From Gammaproteobacteria bacterium (lineage in GTDB: Bacteria; Pseudomonadota; Gammaproteobacteria; Steroidobacterales; BM003), in assembly GCA_026193125.1 (NCBI GenBank), contig JAPHSC010000303.1, forward strand, positions 1-7,880: DNA of 7,880 nucleotides, given 5' to 3'. The translations under genes were made by a program, and so were the position numbers. Under the pieces are notes generated by a model. The model had not been told where the DNA came from. It ran no database searches and saw only the letters and a list, made by a program, of their open reading frames with translations. The number at the start of each line of letters is the position of its first letter. The first letter of the stretch is position 1. Shown in pieces: positions 1 to 6,541 of the stretch.

Positions 1-398
1 AGGGTGGCGGTGACGCTCTTGCTCACCGACTGCATGGTGTGGGCAGGACCTCGCTGATAATAGGGATGCCAGTCCGGATCGTAATAATTGTAGGGACCGC
101 GACGCTGATCTGCCTGGGCCTCGAACAACTTGTCGTAATCGTGCTGATAGAACTTCTCGTACACGACCTTGCCGTTACGTATCACCAGCATACTGTCGAT
201 ATAACCATGTTTGCCCGAGGCGAACTCCGTATGCAGGCGATCCAACACCGCAGCGTCCAGGTCCTGGGCCTGCGGCGTGGACTCTGGCCATCCCAAAGTC
301 GGCCAGGAGTCCCCGGCAGCGGCAAACTGGGGCGTACTCGCCACAATCGCAAACACGACTCCCAACAATTGGGCAAGCGATCTTATAGTCGATCCCAT
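1..398 (-). CDS. Serine hydrolase, beta-lactamase/PBP family, partial (3' end outside window)
   Basis: The reading frame opens with ATG at 398 and stays open to base 1, giving 132 complete codons, so only the N-terminal part is present. Residues 1-28 form a signal peptide: a charged start, a hydrophobic core around LLGVVFAIVA and an AAA cleavage site before GDS. The mature part contains MLVIRNGKVVYEKFY (70-84), the typical beta-strand pair of class C beta-lactamase-like serine hydrolases, and then SVSK at 124-127, the SxxK motif carrying the nucleophilic serine and general-base lysine. The later YxN and KTG-like motifs would lie beyond the edge. A GGGAGG ribosome site (404-409) sits 5 nt before the ATG. 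The family includes esterases, D-aminopeptidases, carboxypeptidases and beta-lactamases; substrate cannot be told, and the protein is likely periplasmic. An aromatic-rich stretch at 103-114 lengthens the usual gap before SxxK. It lies on the same strand as the barrel gene upstream. Confidence 0.85.
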   Translation of the reverse strand, partial: MGSTIRSLAQLLGVVFAIVASTPQFAAAGDSWPTLGWPESTPQAQDLDAAVLDRLHTEFASGKHGYIDSMLVIRNGKVVYEKFYQHDYDKLFEAQADQRRGPYNYYDPDWHPYYQRGPAHTMQSVSKSVTAT

Positions 399-403
399 GG
401 AGG

Positions 404-409
404 CCTCCC
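404..409 (-). promoter_or_regulatory. Ribosome binding site of the serine hydrolase
   Basis: Read on the minus strand this is GGGAGG, followed by CCTCC and the ATG at 398. It is the purine-rich match that fixes the start, and the spacing of 5 nt is at the short end of normal. Confidence 0.55.
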
Positions 410-471
410 GCGGCACCAAACACAATCAATCCAAAAGACTACACAGACAGGCGGCGGGATGCTAATGAAAA

Positions 472-594
472 CTATACTTTAGGGCTGGGCGGGTAAATTC
501 GGGCTTCGGCCAGGCCCGCCTGGCAAAGGGCTCCTGAGTAGTACCAATGGGTCACATACTCTCGTGTTCCGTCAGGCAACCGAGAGTAGGTCAC
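472..594 (-). CDS. Doubtful 40-codon ORF between the barrel gene and the serine hydrolase
   Basis: A minus-strand frame from GTG at 594 to TAG at 472 encodes a 40-residue peptide beginning (M)TYSRLPDGTREYV and ending in PPSPKV. It begins 8 bases after the stop codon of the barrel gene and ends about 70 bases before the serine hydrolase start. The composition looks protein-like, with several aromatic residues and no run of odd codons. I see no clear ribosome site, the start is not ATG, and the first codons coincide with a DNA palindrome (557-588), so the frame may be accidental. It could instead be the remnant of a lost gene. No family is recognised. Confidence 0.15.
   Translation of the reverse strand: MTYSRLPDGTREYVTHWYYSGALCQAGLAEARIYPPSPKV
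557..588 (-). repeat. Hairpin downstream of the outer-membrane barrel gene
   Basis: TACTCTCG (557-564) and CGAGAGTA (581-588) are perfect inverted repeats of 8 bp. Inside them GTT (566-568) can pair with AAC (578-580), and C570 with G576, leaving a loop of about five bases. It starts 15 bases after the stop codon of the minus-strand barrel gene, so it could shield the 3' end of that mRNA. No T-run follows on the minus strand, so it is not a classical intrinsic terminator. Confidence 0.5.
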
Positions 595-602
595 TGTGGG
601 TT

Positions 603-2015
603 TTACCAACTGTACTGCAGATACACCGACGGGTAATTGCTGCCACCCTTGATACGTCCAAAGGACGATGACTGCTCGAAAATCGACGAGCGATGGTGAA
701 CACCTATACCCAGGTAGAGCGCCTGTCCCGGATCCTTGAGCAGCCAGGGGCTGAGGTCCGCATCCAGGGTGAAATCCAGGTAGTTCATCAAGTTGCTGGC
801 CCGGTACCCCTTATAGTCCATTTCGCGCTGTTCCAGGTTCGTGACATCGCGTATGTAGGATATACCCTCGGCGAAACCCAGGCGCCAGTGCATGGGCCAG
901 TGAATGTTGTAGTAGGCCTTGATGCCCAGGATGTATTCCTGGGTGGGCTGGCTGTCATAGGTCAGGGTAAGCGGCTCATCACCGATGTTGATCCCCTCCC
1001 CCGGCTCCAGGGTCTGGCTATAAGGATCGGAGCCCAGGTGGTAGACAAAACCGGTAGTGATGTACAGGTCCAGATCCTGCAGGCCGAATAAATCATCAGC
1101 GATGGGATGACCATAAAAGATCGAGGTCATCTTGTTATTTTGAGGATCAGACTCACCTTGAAACTTGAGGATCTCCCCGATGTTCGAGGGCGACGCCCAG
1201 CCATACGCAACCCTCACATAGGGCTCGGCCTCCAGGCTTGCCCTGGCCGGCTTGCTCTTGTCACGGAAGAAGCCAAAGCCCAGGTAATACTCACCAAAAC
1301 TGTCCTTGGCGATAGACGGAGAATCCGCGGTCTTGTTATCCAGCAGGGTAATCTGTGCGCGGCCAATAAGGTACAGGTTGCTCACTACGTGATAGCGCAG
1401 CTCCCCACCGAGAGCCAGGTCCAGTCCGCCACCTATTTTGTTGTCGATTCTATTTGGAAGGTCATTGGGATCGATGAAGCCGTCCAGCCCGAAGTAATGG
1501 TCATTAAAGTCCGCGCTTTTCCAGCGCAGGTTCGCATAAGGGATTAGCTCCCAGTTTCCCGATTCCCAGTCCAGGCGGGTGTTGAACACACCGTATACCC
1601 GGCCTTGATCCGCAGTCATGAGTTCAATATTCGATTCCAGCTTGTCATTCCATGCATAGCGAGCCTGGACACCGACGTCAGTGCCGCTTCCCCGCACCAG
1701 GTTCTGGTATTCGGCAGGAATATCGAAATAGCGATAACGGCCGATCAGGTTGAATTGCCAATCGCCCTGTTTGTACACCCTCACGCCGCCGGTCAATCCC
1801 CTGATGAAAAAGCGCTCGCCTTGGTAATACATCAGCGGTATAAAATCCGACACTCGGTCTTCAGCAGTTGGAAACGGGATTTCCGCGTTCCTGAAGCCGA
1901 CTGCGAGACCCCAATCGTTGGGCTCGCTGGTATCCTCGGCCACCACAGGCCAGGCCGGCAGTGTGATCATCGCAACATACAGCCATAGTCTGCTCAGTGG
2001 TTTCATCTTTTGCAT
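603..2015 (-). CDS. Outer-membrane protein: MipA/OmpV barrel joined to a second barrel domain
   Basis: The product is 470 residues from ATG at 2015. A TTG at 2021 and an ATG at 2006 are alternatives in frame; a GGGGTGAAG stretch upstream favours 2015. Residues 1-26 are a signal peptide ending in VVA before EDT. Residues 34 to about 252 match the MipA/OmpV family pattern (WGLAVG at the start, IPLMYYQGERFFIRG near 59-73, GGVRVY, then alternating strands to a final YYLGFGFF). MipA-like proteins are outer-membrane barrels; the founding member binds the murein hydrolase MltA. Most family members end near there. This one continues for about 210 residues (262-470) with amphipathic strands, a conserved-looking LGIGVHHRSSIF (435-446) and GGSNY (457-461), and a final aromatic W. 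The tail resembles PagL-like lipid A deacylase barrels, where an HxS motif is catalytic (here perhaps H441 and S443); that assignment is tentative. Divergent from the lipoprotein gene. Confidence 0.85.
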   Translation of the reverse strand: MQKMKPLSRLWLYVAMITLPAWPVVAEDTSEPNDWGLAVGFRNAEIPFPTAEDRVSDFIPLMYYQGERFFIRGLTGGVRVYKQGDWQFNLIGRYRYFDIPAEYQNLVRGSGTDVGVQARYAWNDKLESNIELMTADQGRVYGVFNTRLDWESGNWELIPYANLRWKSADFNDHYFGLDGFIDPNDLPNRIDNKIGGGLDLALGGELRYHVVSNLYLIGRAQITLLDNKTADSPSIAKDSFGEYYLGFGFFRDKSKPARASLEAEPYVRVAYGWASPSNIGEILKFQGESDPQNNKMTSIFYGHPIADDLFGLQDLDLYITTGFVYHLGSDPYSQTLEPGEGINIGDEPLTLTYDSQPTQEYILGIKAYYNIHWPMHWRLGFAEGISYIRDVTNLEQREMDYKGYRASNLMNYLDFTLDADLSPWLLKDPGQALYLGIGVHHRSSIFEQSSSFGRIKGGSNYPSVYLQYSW

Positions 2016-2091
2016 TCCCAATCTTCACCCCAGTCGAGAAGTAGGTAGCTACAGCGCAAGCGTCATATCCATAGATCGTGACTCTGCCTGA

Positions 2092-2307
2092 TCACTGCCG
2101 GCAGAACATCAATACTCCGCTCGAGAGCGTCTGCCACTGTCCGCCACAGCCGATCCAGAGGCCAATAAATCCGTCACTCACGCAGGTCACAAACCCCACC
2201 ATTGGCCACTCTACATTGACCTTCAACAAGGGTCTAGCAGACTGATTCCAGACACTGTACCGGCCATTGCTTTCCAATGGCTTAGGCATATGCTCTGGGT
2301 ATGCCAA
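2092..2307 (-). CDS. Doubtful small ORF, 71 codons, in the divergent intergenic region
   Basis: ATG at 2307 (or 2289) to TGA at 2092 gives a 71-residue frame rich in Trp, Val and Gly, with a moderately hydrophobic stretch FVTCVSDGFIGLWIGCG near 45-61. No family is recognised. It fills most of the space between two divergent genes. Neither start has a good ribosome site. The frame's 5' end overlaps the leader of the lipoprotein gene, including its repeated CCAATGG motifs. It could be a small membrane-associated protein, an overlapping frame without function, or decayed coding DNA. Confidence 0.2.
   Translation of the reverse strand: MAYPEHMPKPLESNGRYSVWNQSARPLLKVNVEWPMVGFVTCVSDGFIGLWIGCGGQWQTLSSGVLMFCRQ
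2263..2281 (+). repeat. 7-bp hairpin upstream of the lipoprotein gene
   Basis: GCCATTG (2263-2269) and CAATGGC (2275-2281) are perfect complements around the 5-base loop CTTTC. It lies about 50 bases before the lipoprotein start codon, where it could be an operator or a structure in the 5' leader. It contains one of the repeated CCAATGG words. Confidence 0.45.
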
Positions 2308-2317
2308 TGGGCTCGCC

Positions 2318-2324
2318 GGAGGTG
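2318..2324 (+). promoter_or_regulatory. Strong ribosome binding site that fixes the lipoprotein start
   Basis: GGAGGTG is a near-perfect Shine-Dalgarno sequence 7 bases before the ATG at 2332. It rules out the longer frame starting at 2290, whose extra residues would place charged Arg-rich sequence in front of the lipoprotein signal. Confidence 0.75.
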
Positions 2325-2331
2325 CAGGCCA

Positions 2332-3651
2332 ATGCGTTTCGCTCAGCGTGTTATCGGCTCAATAGCCCTCGTGCATCTGCTGACAGGCTGCGTTGGCGGA
2401 GCGGCCTTCAAGCCCCTTGAGTGCAAATCCTCTTATCCCCTGGACGACTACGTTTACACCAGGGAATCGTTCGGCCCGATAGAATATTTTCATGATACAA
2501 GCCCCGCCAGCAACCCCCGCACCAAGGAGGATTTCCGGCGCGAGTTTGGCGAACCCGATGAAATCGCCACCATTGATGCCACCAGCGAAATGTGGGTCTA
2601 TAACAGGAGCGCTTTTTGCGGCATCGTCCCGATGTGGGTTATTCCCGTTCCCCTGGGTCTACCCGTGTGCGACGAATTCGATCACATCACCTTCGAAAAC
2701 GACCTCGCCGTATCCATTCATTTTCGAAGAGTGGATACCGCCGGCGTTATTGTTTTGTTGCCGGTAGGAGGCACGGGCGGAGGCTTCCATGGTTGTCCCG
2801 CGGAACGGTCCTCCGAAGACGGGTCCGGCCCACTGGACTCGGGGTCGGAAGTAATAGTAATTCCGCATACCGAGTCCTGTGAACAAGTGGTCTTCAGAGA
2901 TGGTGAAATCTTGTGGTCGGACAGCAAGAACATTACCAGGATCGATCCGGATTTACGCGCTACCCTGGGTGCAACTCCGAAAGCCGACTTGAATGACTCC
3001 TCCATCGACCGGGTCACCGGATTTGGCTCCTACTGGTCGGTGCGCCAGGAAAAAAAGAATTCGTACCTGTCCCGGTTTGACGAACAATCCGGTGAACTTT
3101 TCGCCTTCATACCACTCGCCCCCGGGGCGGTCCAGGTGGCGGTCGGTTTCGGGTCGGTGTGGGTACTGCACGCACAAATGCTGTCCCGGGTCGATCCGCA
3201 GACCAACGAGGTACTTGCGACCATTGCCCTGACTAATCTGCCTTCCGGACGGGGGAAACTGGTGATCGGCGAGAAGGCTGTCTGGGTGACCCGGGCGCTG
3301 TCCAGGTTATTGCGTGTTGATCCCGCGGCCAACCAGGTGACGGGAACCTACGAGGTCACCCTGGATGCGGAATTCGCGGCAAATTATTATGACATCGTGG
3401 ACCTTGCTGCCGGCCAGGACAGGCTGTGGCTACTGGTGTACAAGGGCAGTAACAAATTCTGGTCTCAAGGCAAACTGCTCATCGGCCTGCTGGAATTTGA
3501 TACAACAGAGAACGCTATTCGAAGCACGAAATCGCTTTATTCCGGAGATAGTTGGGAAATTTTCCGATCGTCTCTTGCCCTTGCGCCAAACGCCGTGTGG
3601 GCGTGCCTGCCCCTGGGACTCTACGTTATTCCCACCGGGGATAGGCATTAG
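2332..3651 (+). CDS. Lipoprotein with BamE/SmpA-like N-terminal part and beta-propeller C-terminal part
   Basis: The product is 439 residues. Residues 1-19 are a lipoprotein signal with the lipobox LLTGC; C20 would be lipidated, and V21 (not Asp) predicts sorting to the outer membrane. Residues about 62-133 (FGEPDEIAT, EMWVYNRS, ITFENDLAVSIHF) follow the 'GxP... WxY... F.ndlv' pattern of small BamE/SmpA-type envelope lipoproteins. A Gly/Ser-rich linker (145-173) leads to six repeats of about 40 residues, near 187-214, 228-262, 270-302, 310-343, 358-402 and 414-436. They have the form GxxxVWVxxxxxxLxRVDPxTNxVxxTI, as in YVTN/Vgb-type beta-propellers, which usually bind proteins or ligands. Eight cysteines occur in the mature chain (C20 included), so disulfides are possible. 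Catalytic residues of streptogramin lyase were not identified and no enzymatic role is claimed. The gene stands alone on the plus strand, divergent from the barrel gene. Confidence 0.75.
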   Translation: MRFAQRVIGSIALVHLLTGCVGGAAFKPLECKSSYPLDDYVYTRESFGPIEYFHDTSPASNPRTKEDFRREFGEPDEIATIDATSEMWVYNRSAFCGIVPMWVIPVPLGLPVCDEFDHITFENDLAVSIHFRRVDTAGVIVLLPVGGTGGGFHGCPAERSSEDGSGPLDSGSEVIVIPHTESCEQVVFRDGEILWSDSKNITRIDPDLRATLGATPKADLNDSSIDRVTGFGSYWSVRQEKKNSYLSRFDEQSGELFAFIPLAPGAVQVAVGFGSVWVLHAQMLSRVDPQTNEVLATIALTNLPSGRGKLVIGEKAVWVTRALSRLLRVDPAANQVTGTYEVTLDAEFAANYYDIVDLAAGQDRLWLLVYKGSNKFWSQGKLLIGLLEFDTTENAIRSTKSLYSGDSWEIFRSSLALAPNAVWACLPLGLYVIPTGDRH

Positions 3652-3690
3652 CCCGGGGAATGGAGACACTCCACAGGGTGCGTCCTCCAA

Positions 3691-3712
3691 CGCCTGCTTC
3701 ACGCCCCAGGCG
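3691..3712 (+). repeat. 6-bp inverted repeat after the lipoprotein gene
   Basis: CGCCTG (3691-3696) and CAGGCG (3707-3712) pair around a 10-base loop, 40 bases after the lipoprotein stop. A smaller hairpin, TGGAG-ACA-CTCCA, lies at 3661-3673. Neither is followed by a T-run, so factor-independent termination is not shown. Confidence 0.3.
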
Positions 3713-3722
3713 CCCCACATCG

Positions 3723-3787
3723 TGGCTAAAAAATGTATCTATTTTCGCTGGAACCTGCGGTAGAACTGATCTTGCCGGTTTTAGCCA
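3723..3787. repeat. 9-bp inverted repeat upstream of nadA
   Basis: TGGCTAAAA (3723-3731) and TTTTAGCCA (3779-3787) are perfect inverted copies 47 bases apart. The right arm touches the proposed -35 box of nadA. A pair of operator half-sites, or two sites joined by looping, is possible. A chance match of this length is also possible, and no known NAD regulator motif (NrtR, NiaR, NadQ) was recognised. Confidence 0.35.
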
Positions 3788-3816
3788 TGACCTTTGGGGC
3801 CGGAAGGAGTTAAAAT
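3787..3816 (+). promoter_or_regulatory. Probable sigma70 promoter of nadA-nadB
   Basis: ATGACC (3787-3792, four of six matches to TTGACA) and TAAAAT (3811-3816, five of six matches to TATAAT) are 18 bases apart. Transcription would begin near 3823 and leave a leader of about 100 bases before nadA. The leader contains a 5-bp stem CCCGG/CCGGG (3828-3842). Confidence 0.4.
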
Positions 3817-3921
3817 CGTCCGCTAGCCCCGGCTCGACCGGGTTCTCATCATCGATCCACTATCGACAGCTCCGGCGGCCTTGCACAAGCATGCGCCGGC
3901 AGACACGATCCAGGTATGAAT

Positions 3922-4944
3922 ATGAGTGACAACACCCTGGCATACACTCCCGCGGTCAAGGCTGCCACCGGGCCTATCTATGAGCGCGTGAAAGATTTGA
4001 TTCCTGAAGTGGAATGGGCCGTGTACGCGCCCCTGATTCATGCCATCAATGAGCTCAAGCGTGAGCGCAAGGCCTACATCCTCGCGCACAATTACCAGAC
4101 GCCGGAGATCTACCATGGCATCGCCGATTACACCGGAGATTCCCTGGGCCTGGCCCAGCAGGGCGCGAAAACCGATGCGGATGTGATCGTCATGTGCGGC
4201 GTTCGCTTCATGGCCGAAACAGCCAAGATCCTGGCGCCTCAGAAAAAAGTCCTCATGCCCGATATGTCGGCAGGTTGCTCCCTGGCCGCCTCCATCACCG
4301 CCGAAGATGTGCGTGAACTCAAGCGCAAGTACCCGGGTGTACCGGTAGTGGCCTACGTGAACACCTATGCCGACGTGCGCGCCGAGGTGGATATTTGCTG
4401 CACCTCCGGCAATGCAGTGGAAATCGTCGAATCCCTGGGTGCTGACAAGGTTATCTTCCTGCCCGACGGCTACCTGGGTCGTTACGTGGCCACCCAGACC
4501 GATGTGGAAATTATTCTTTGGGAAGGCGCCTGCGAGGTACACGAGAAATTTACCCCGGACGATATTCGTGTCTTCAGGGCTGACCATCCTGGCCTGGAGG
4601 TGATCGCCCATCCCGAATGTCCGCCCGAGGTCCTGGCCGAGGCGGATTTCGTTGGCTCCACCGCGGGCATGATCAAGTACGTCGCAGACAACCGGCCGGC
4701 AAAAGTGGCCATGATCACCGAGTGCTCCATGAGTGACAACGTGTCGGTGAATTTCCCCGACGTAGAATTCATTCGGCCCTGCAATTTCTGCCCACACATG
4801 AGAAAAATCACCCTGGCCAAGGTACTCAAGTGCCTGCAGGACATGGGACCGGAAATCCATGTAGACCCGGCAGTGGCGGAGAAAGCCAGGCTGTCGACCG
4901 AACGCATGCTGACCGCCGGCAAGCGGCACTCCCGTGAAGACTGA
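3922..4944 (+). CDS. nadA: Quinolinate synthase NadA
   Basis: NadA condenses iminoaspartate (from NadB) with dihydroxyacetone phosphate to quinolinate, the precursor of NAD, in the cytoplasm, using a [4Fe-4S] cluster. The product is 340 residues from ATG at 3922; the ATG at 3916 also fits, but AGGT (3912-3915) is better spaced for 3922. The family signatures are present: LAHNYQTPEI (55-64), DYTGDSLGLAQQGAKTDAD (69-87), CGVRFMAETAKIL (92-104), MPDMSAGCSLA (112-122), LGRYVATQTD (185-194), WEGACEVHEKF (200-210), HPECPPEV and GSTAGMIKYV. The three cluster cysteines appear as C119 (SAGCSL), C204 (GACEVH) and C290 (CNFCPHM). The E. coli form has an extra cysteine pair arrangement near the last ligand; here only CxxC is present. 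The 3' end overlaps nadB by 11 bp, which implies translational coupling. Confidence 0.97.
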   Translation: MSDNTLAYTPAVKAATGPIYERVKDLIPEVEWAVYAPLIHAINELKRERKAYILAHNYQTPEIYHGIADYTGDSLGLAQQGAKTDADVIVMCGVRFMAETAKILAPQKKVLMPDMSAGCSLAASITAEDVRELKRKYPGVPVVAYVNTYADVRAEVDICCTSGNAVEIVESLGADKVIFLPDGYLGRYVATQTDVEIILWEGACEVHEKFTPDDIRVFRADHPGLEVIAHPECPPEVLAEADFVGSTAGMIKYVADNRPAKVAMITECSMSDNVSVNFPDVEFIRPCNFCPHMRKITLAKVLKCLQDMGPEIHVDPAVAEKARLSTERMLTAGKRHSRED

Positions 4945-6541
4945 CGCCCCCTGCGACCTGCTGGTGATAGGTGGCGGTCTTGCCGGGCAGGCCAGCGCCC
5001 TGCATGCGGCCGAGGCGGGCTTTTCAGTGCGCCTGCTGATCAAGAAACCGTTTGACGAATGCTCCAGTGCCTGGGCCCAGGGCGGTATCGCGGCAGCCGT
5101 GGGTCCCGACGATGATCCTGAATTGCATGTGGCGGACACCCTGGATGCGGGCGCCGGTCTGTGCAAGGTCGAGAGTGTTCAGTTCCTGACCCAGCAGGCC
5201 CCCCGGGCCATAGCCTGGCTGCGAGAGCAACAAGTGGCGTTCACGGAAATGCCTGATGGTGTTGCAGCATTGCACCTGACCCGGGAAGGCGGACATTCGC
5301 GGCGGCGTGTGGTGCATGCGGCCGATGCTACCGGCCAGGTCATCATGGACGCGGTGACCGCACAGGTGCTGCGACATCCGTCCATCACCGTGTGCACCGA
5401 CCAGATTGCCATAGACCTGATCCGTGCCGACAAGGTGTCCCCCGGCGGGGCCAGGCGCTGCGTGGGCGCTTACGCACTGGATGTGAAAACCAAAAAGGTC
5501 GTCACCCATGCGGCCCGCGCGGTACTGCTGGCCACAGGCGGCGCCTCCAAGGTCTACCTGTATACCACCAATCCTGACACCTCCACCGGTGACGGCATTG
5601 CCATGGCCTGGCGCGCAGGCTGCCGCGTGGCCAACATGGAATTCATGCAATTCCATCCCACCTGTCTGTATCACCCCCACGCCAAGTCCATGCTGATCTC
5701 CGAGGCGGTGCGGGGCGAAGGTGGCCTGCTGGTCCTACCCAACGGCAAACGCTTCATGGATGCACATGACTCGCGTGGTGAACTCGCACCCCGCGACATC
5801 GTCGCCCGGGCCATCGACTTCGAGATGAAACGTGGCGGCTACGACTGTGTCTATCTGGACATCACGCACAAGCCGGCCAAGGAAATTCTGGAGCACTTCC
5901 CGAATATCGCCCGACGCTGCCAGGAATTCGGCATAGACATCACCCGTGAACCCATCCCGGTGGTGCCGGCCGCCCACTACACCTGTGGTGGCGTAATTAC
6001 CGACCTGGATGCCAACACCGACCTGCCGGGGCTGTATGCCGTAGGCGAATGCACCAGCACCGGCATCCACGGCGCCAACCGACTGGCCAGCAATTCCCTG
6101 CTGGAGTGCTGTGTGTTTGCCGATGCGGCAATCAAGCGCTTGAAGCTGGAGCTGTCCAATGGAACCCCCGCGCCCCCGCCGTTACCGGCCTGGGACGAAA
6201 GCCGCGTCACGGACGCAGATGAACGCATCGTGGTGTCCCACAACTGGAATGAGTTGCGGCATTTCATGTGGAACTACGTGGGCATCGTGCGCACCAACAA
6301 GCGTTTGCAACGCGCCCTGCGTCGTATCGAACTGCTCAAGGGCGAGATCGCCGAGTATTACGGCAACTTCCGGGTCACCAGTGATTTGATCGAGCTACGC
6401 AACCTGACCACGGTGGCCGAGATGACTGTCCGCTGTGGCATGTCGCGGCATGAAAGCCGGGGCCTGCACTTCAACCGGGACTACCCGAAGACCCTGCCTG
6501 CTGATCAGGCCCAGGACAGTATCCTGGTGCCAGAGGACTAA
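4934..6541 (+). CDS. nadB: L-aspartate oxidase NadB
   Basis: NadB is an FAD enzyme that oxidises L-aspartate to iminoaspartate, the substrate of NadA, and can pass electrons to O2 or fumarate. The product is 535 residues from GTG at 4934, inside the end of nadA; E. coli NadB is about the same length. Visible features: FAD-binding GGGLAG (13-18), SSAWAQGGIAAA (44-55), LTREGGHSRRRVVHAADATG (115-134), EFMQFHPT (236-243), GEGG and APRDIVARAID (285-295), HYTCGGV (348-354), and GLYAVGECTSTGIHGANRLASNSLLEC (FAD contact, 366-392). Counterparts of the E. coli active-site residues are E118, H241, R287 and H348. The C-terminal helical domain ends with RCGMSRHESRGLHFNRDYP, as usual. The start lacks a strong ribosome site, consistent with coupling to nadA. 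The stop codon lies in a tandem repeat. The family is close to fumarate reductase flavoproteins, but the SSAWAQGG and TREGGHS motifs favour NadB. Confidence 0.97.
   Translation: MKTDAPCDLLVIGGGLAGQASALHAAEAGFSVRLLIKKPFDECSSAWAQGGIAAAVGPDDDPELHVADTLDAGAGLCKVESVQFLTQQAPRAIAWLREQQVAFTEMPDGVAALHLTREGGHSRRRVVHAADATGQVIMDAVTAQVLRHPSITVCTDQIAIDLIRADKVSPGGARRCVGAYALDVKTKKVVTHAARAVLLATGGASKVYLYTTNPDTSTGDGIAMAWRAGCRVANMEFMQFHPTCLYHPHAKSMLISEAVRGEGGLLVLPNGKRFMDAHDSRGELAPRDIVARAIDFEMKRGGYDCVYLDITHKPAKEILEHFPNIARRCQEFGIDITREPIPVVPAAHYTCGGVITDLDANTDLPGLYAVGECTSTGIHGANRLASNSLLECCVFADAAIKRLKLELSNGTPAPPPLPAWDESRVTDADERIVVSHNWNELRHFMWNYVGIVRTNKRLQRALRRIELLKGEIAEYYGNFRVTSDLIELRNLTTVAEMTVRCGMSRHESRGLHFNRDYPKTLPADQAQDSILVPED

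Larger units (their letters stand above)
2016..2331. other. Divergent intergenic region between barrel gene and lipoprotein gene
   Basis: These 316 bases separate two genes that point away from each other, so both promoters should lie here. I could not identify convincing -35/-10 pairs for either. What can be seen: CCAATGG in one or other orientation at 2199-2205, 2274-2280 and 2304-2310; a 7-bp hairpin at 2263-2281; an 8-bp palindrome GTAGCTAC at 2045-2052; and a minus-strand ORF at 2092-2307 of doubtful reality. Confidence 0.6.

Noticed and set aside
471..476. TATAGT (minus strand) as -10 box for the serine hydrolase
   Set aside because: No acceptable -35 at 16-18 bases, and it lies over 70 bases from the start codon without other support.
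39..482. Plus-strand frame of 147 codons at the left edge
   Set aside because: It is opposite the serine hydrolase, whose signal peptide, SxxK motif and ribosome site make the minus strand the coding one.
3823..3921. NAD-sensing riboswitch in the nadA leader
   Set aside because: Only a 5-bp stem is evident; I could not find the structure of a known nadA-associated riboswitch.
3823..5166. Long minus-strand frame of 447 codons opposite nadA
   Set aside because: It is a shadow of the strongly supported nadA and early nadB frames; its translation has no coherent family signature.
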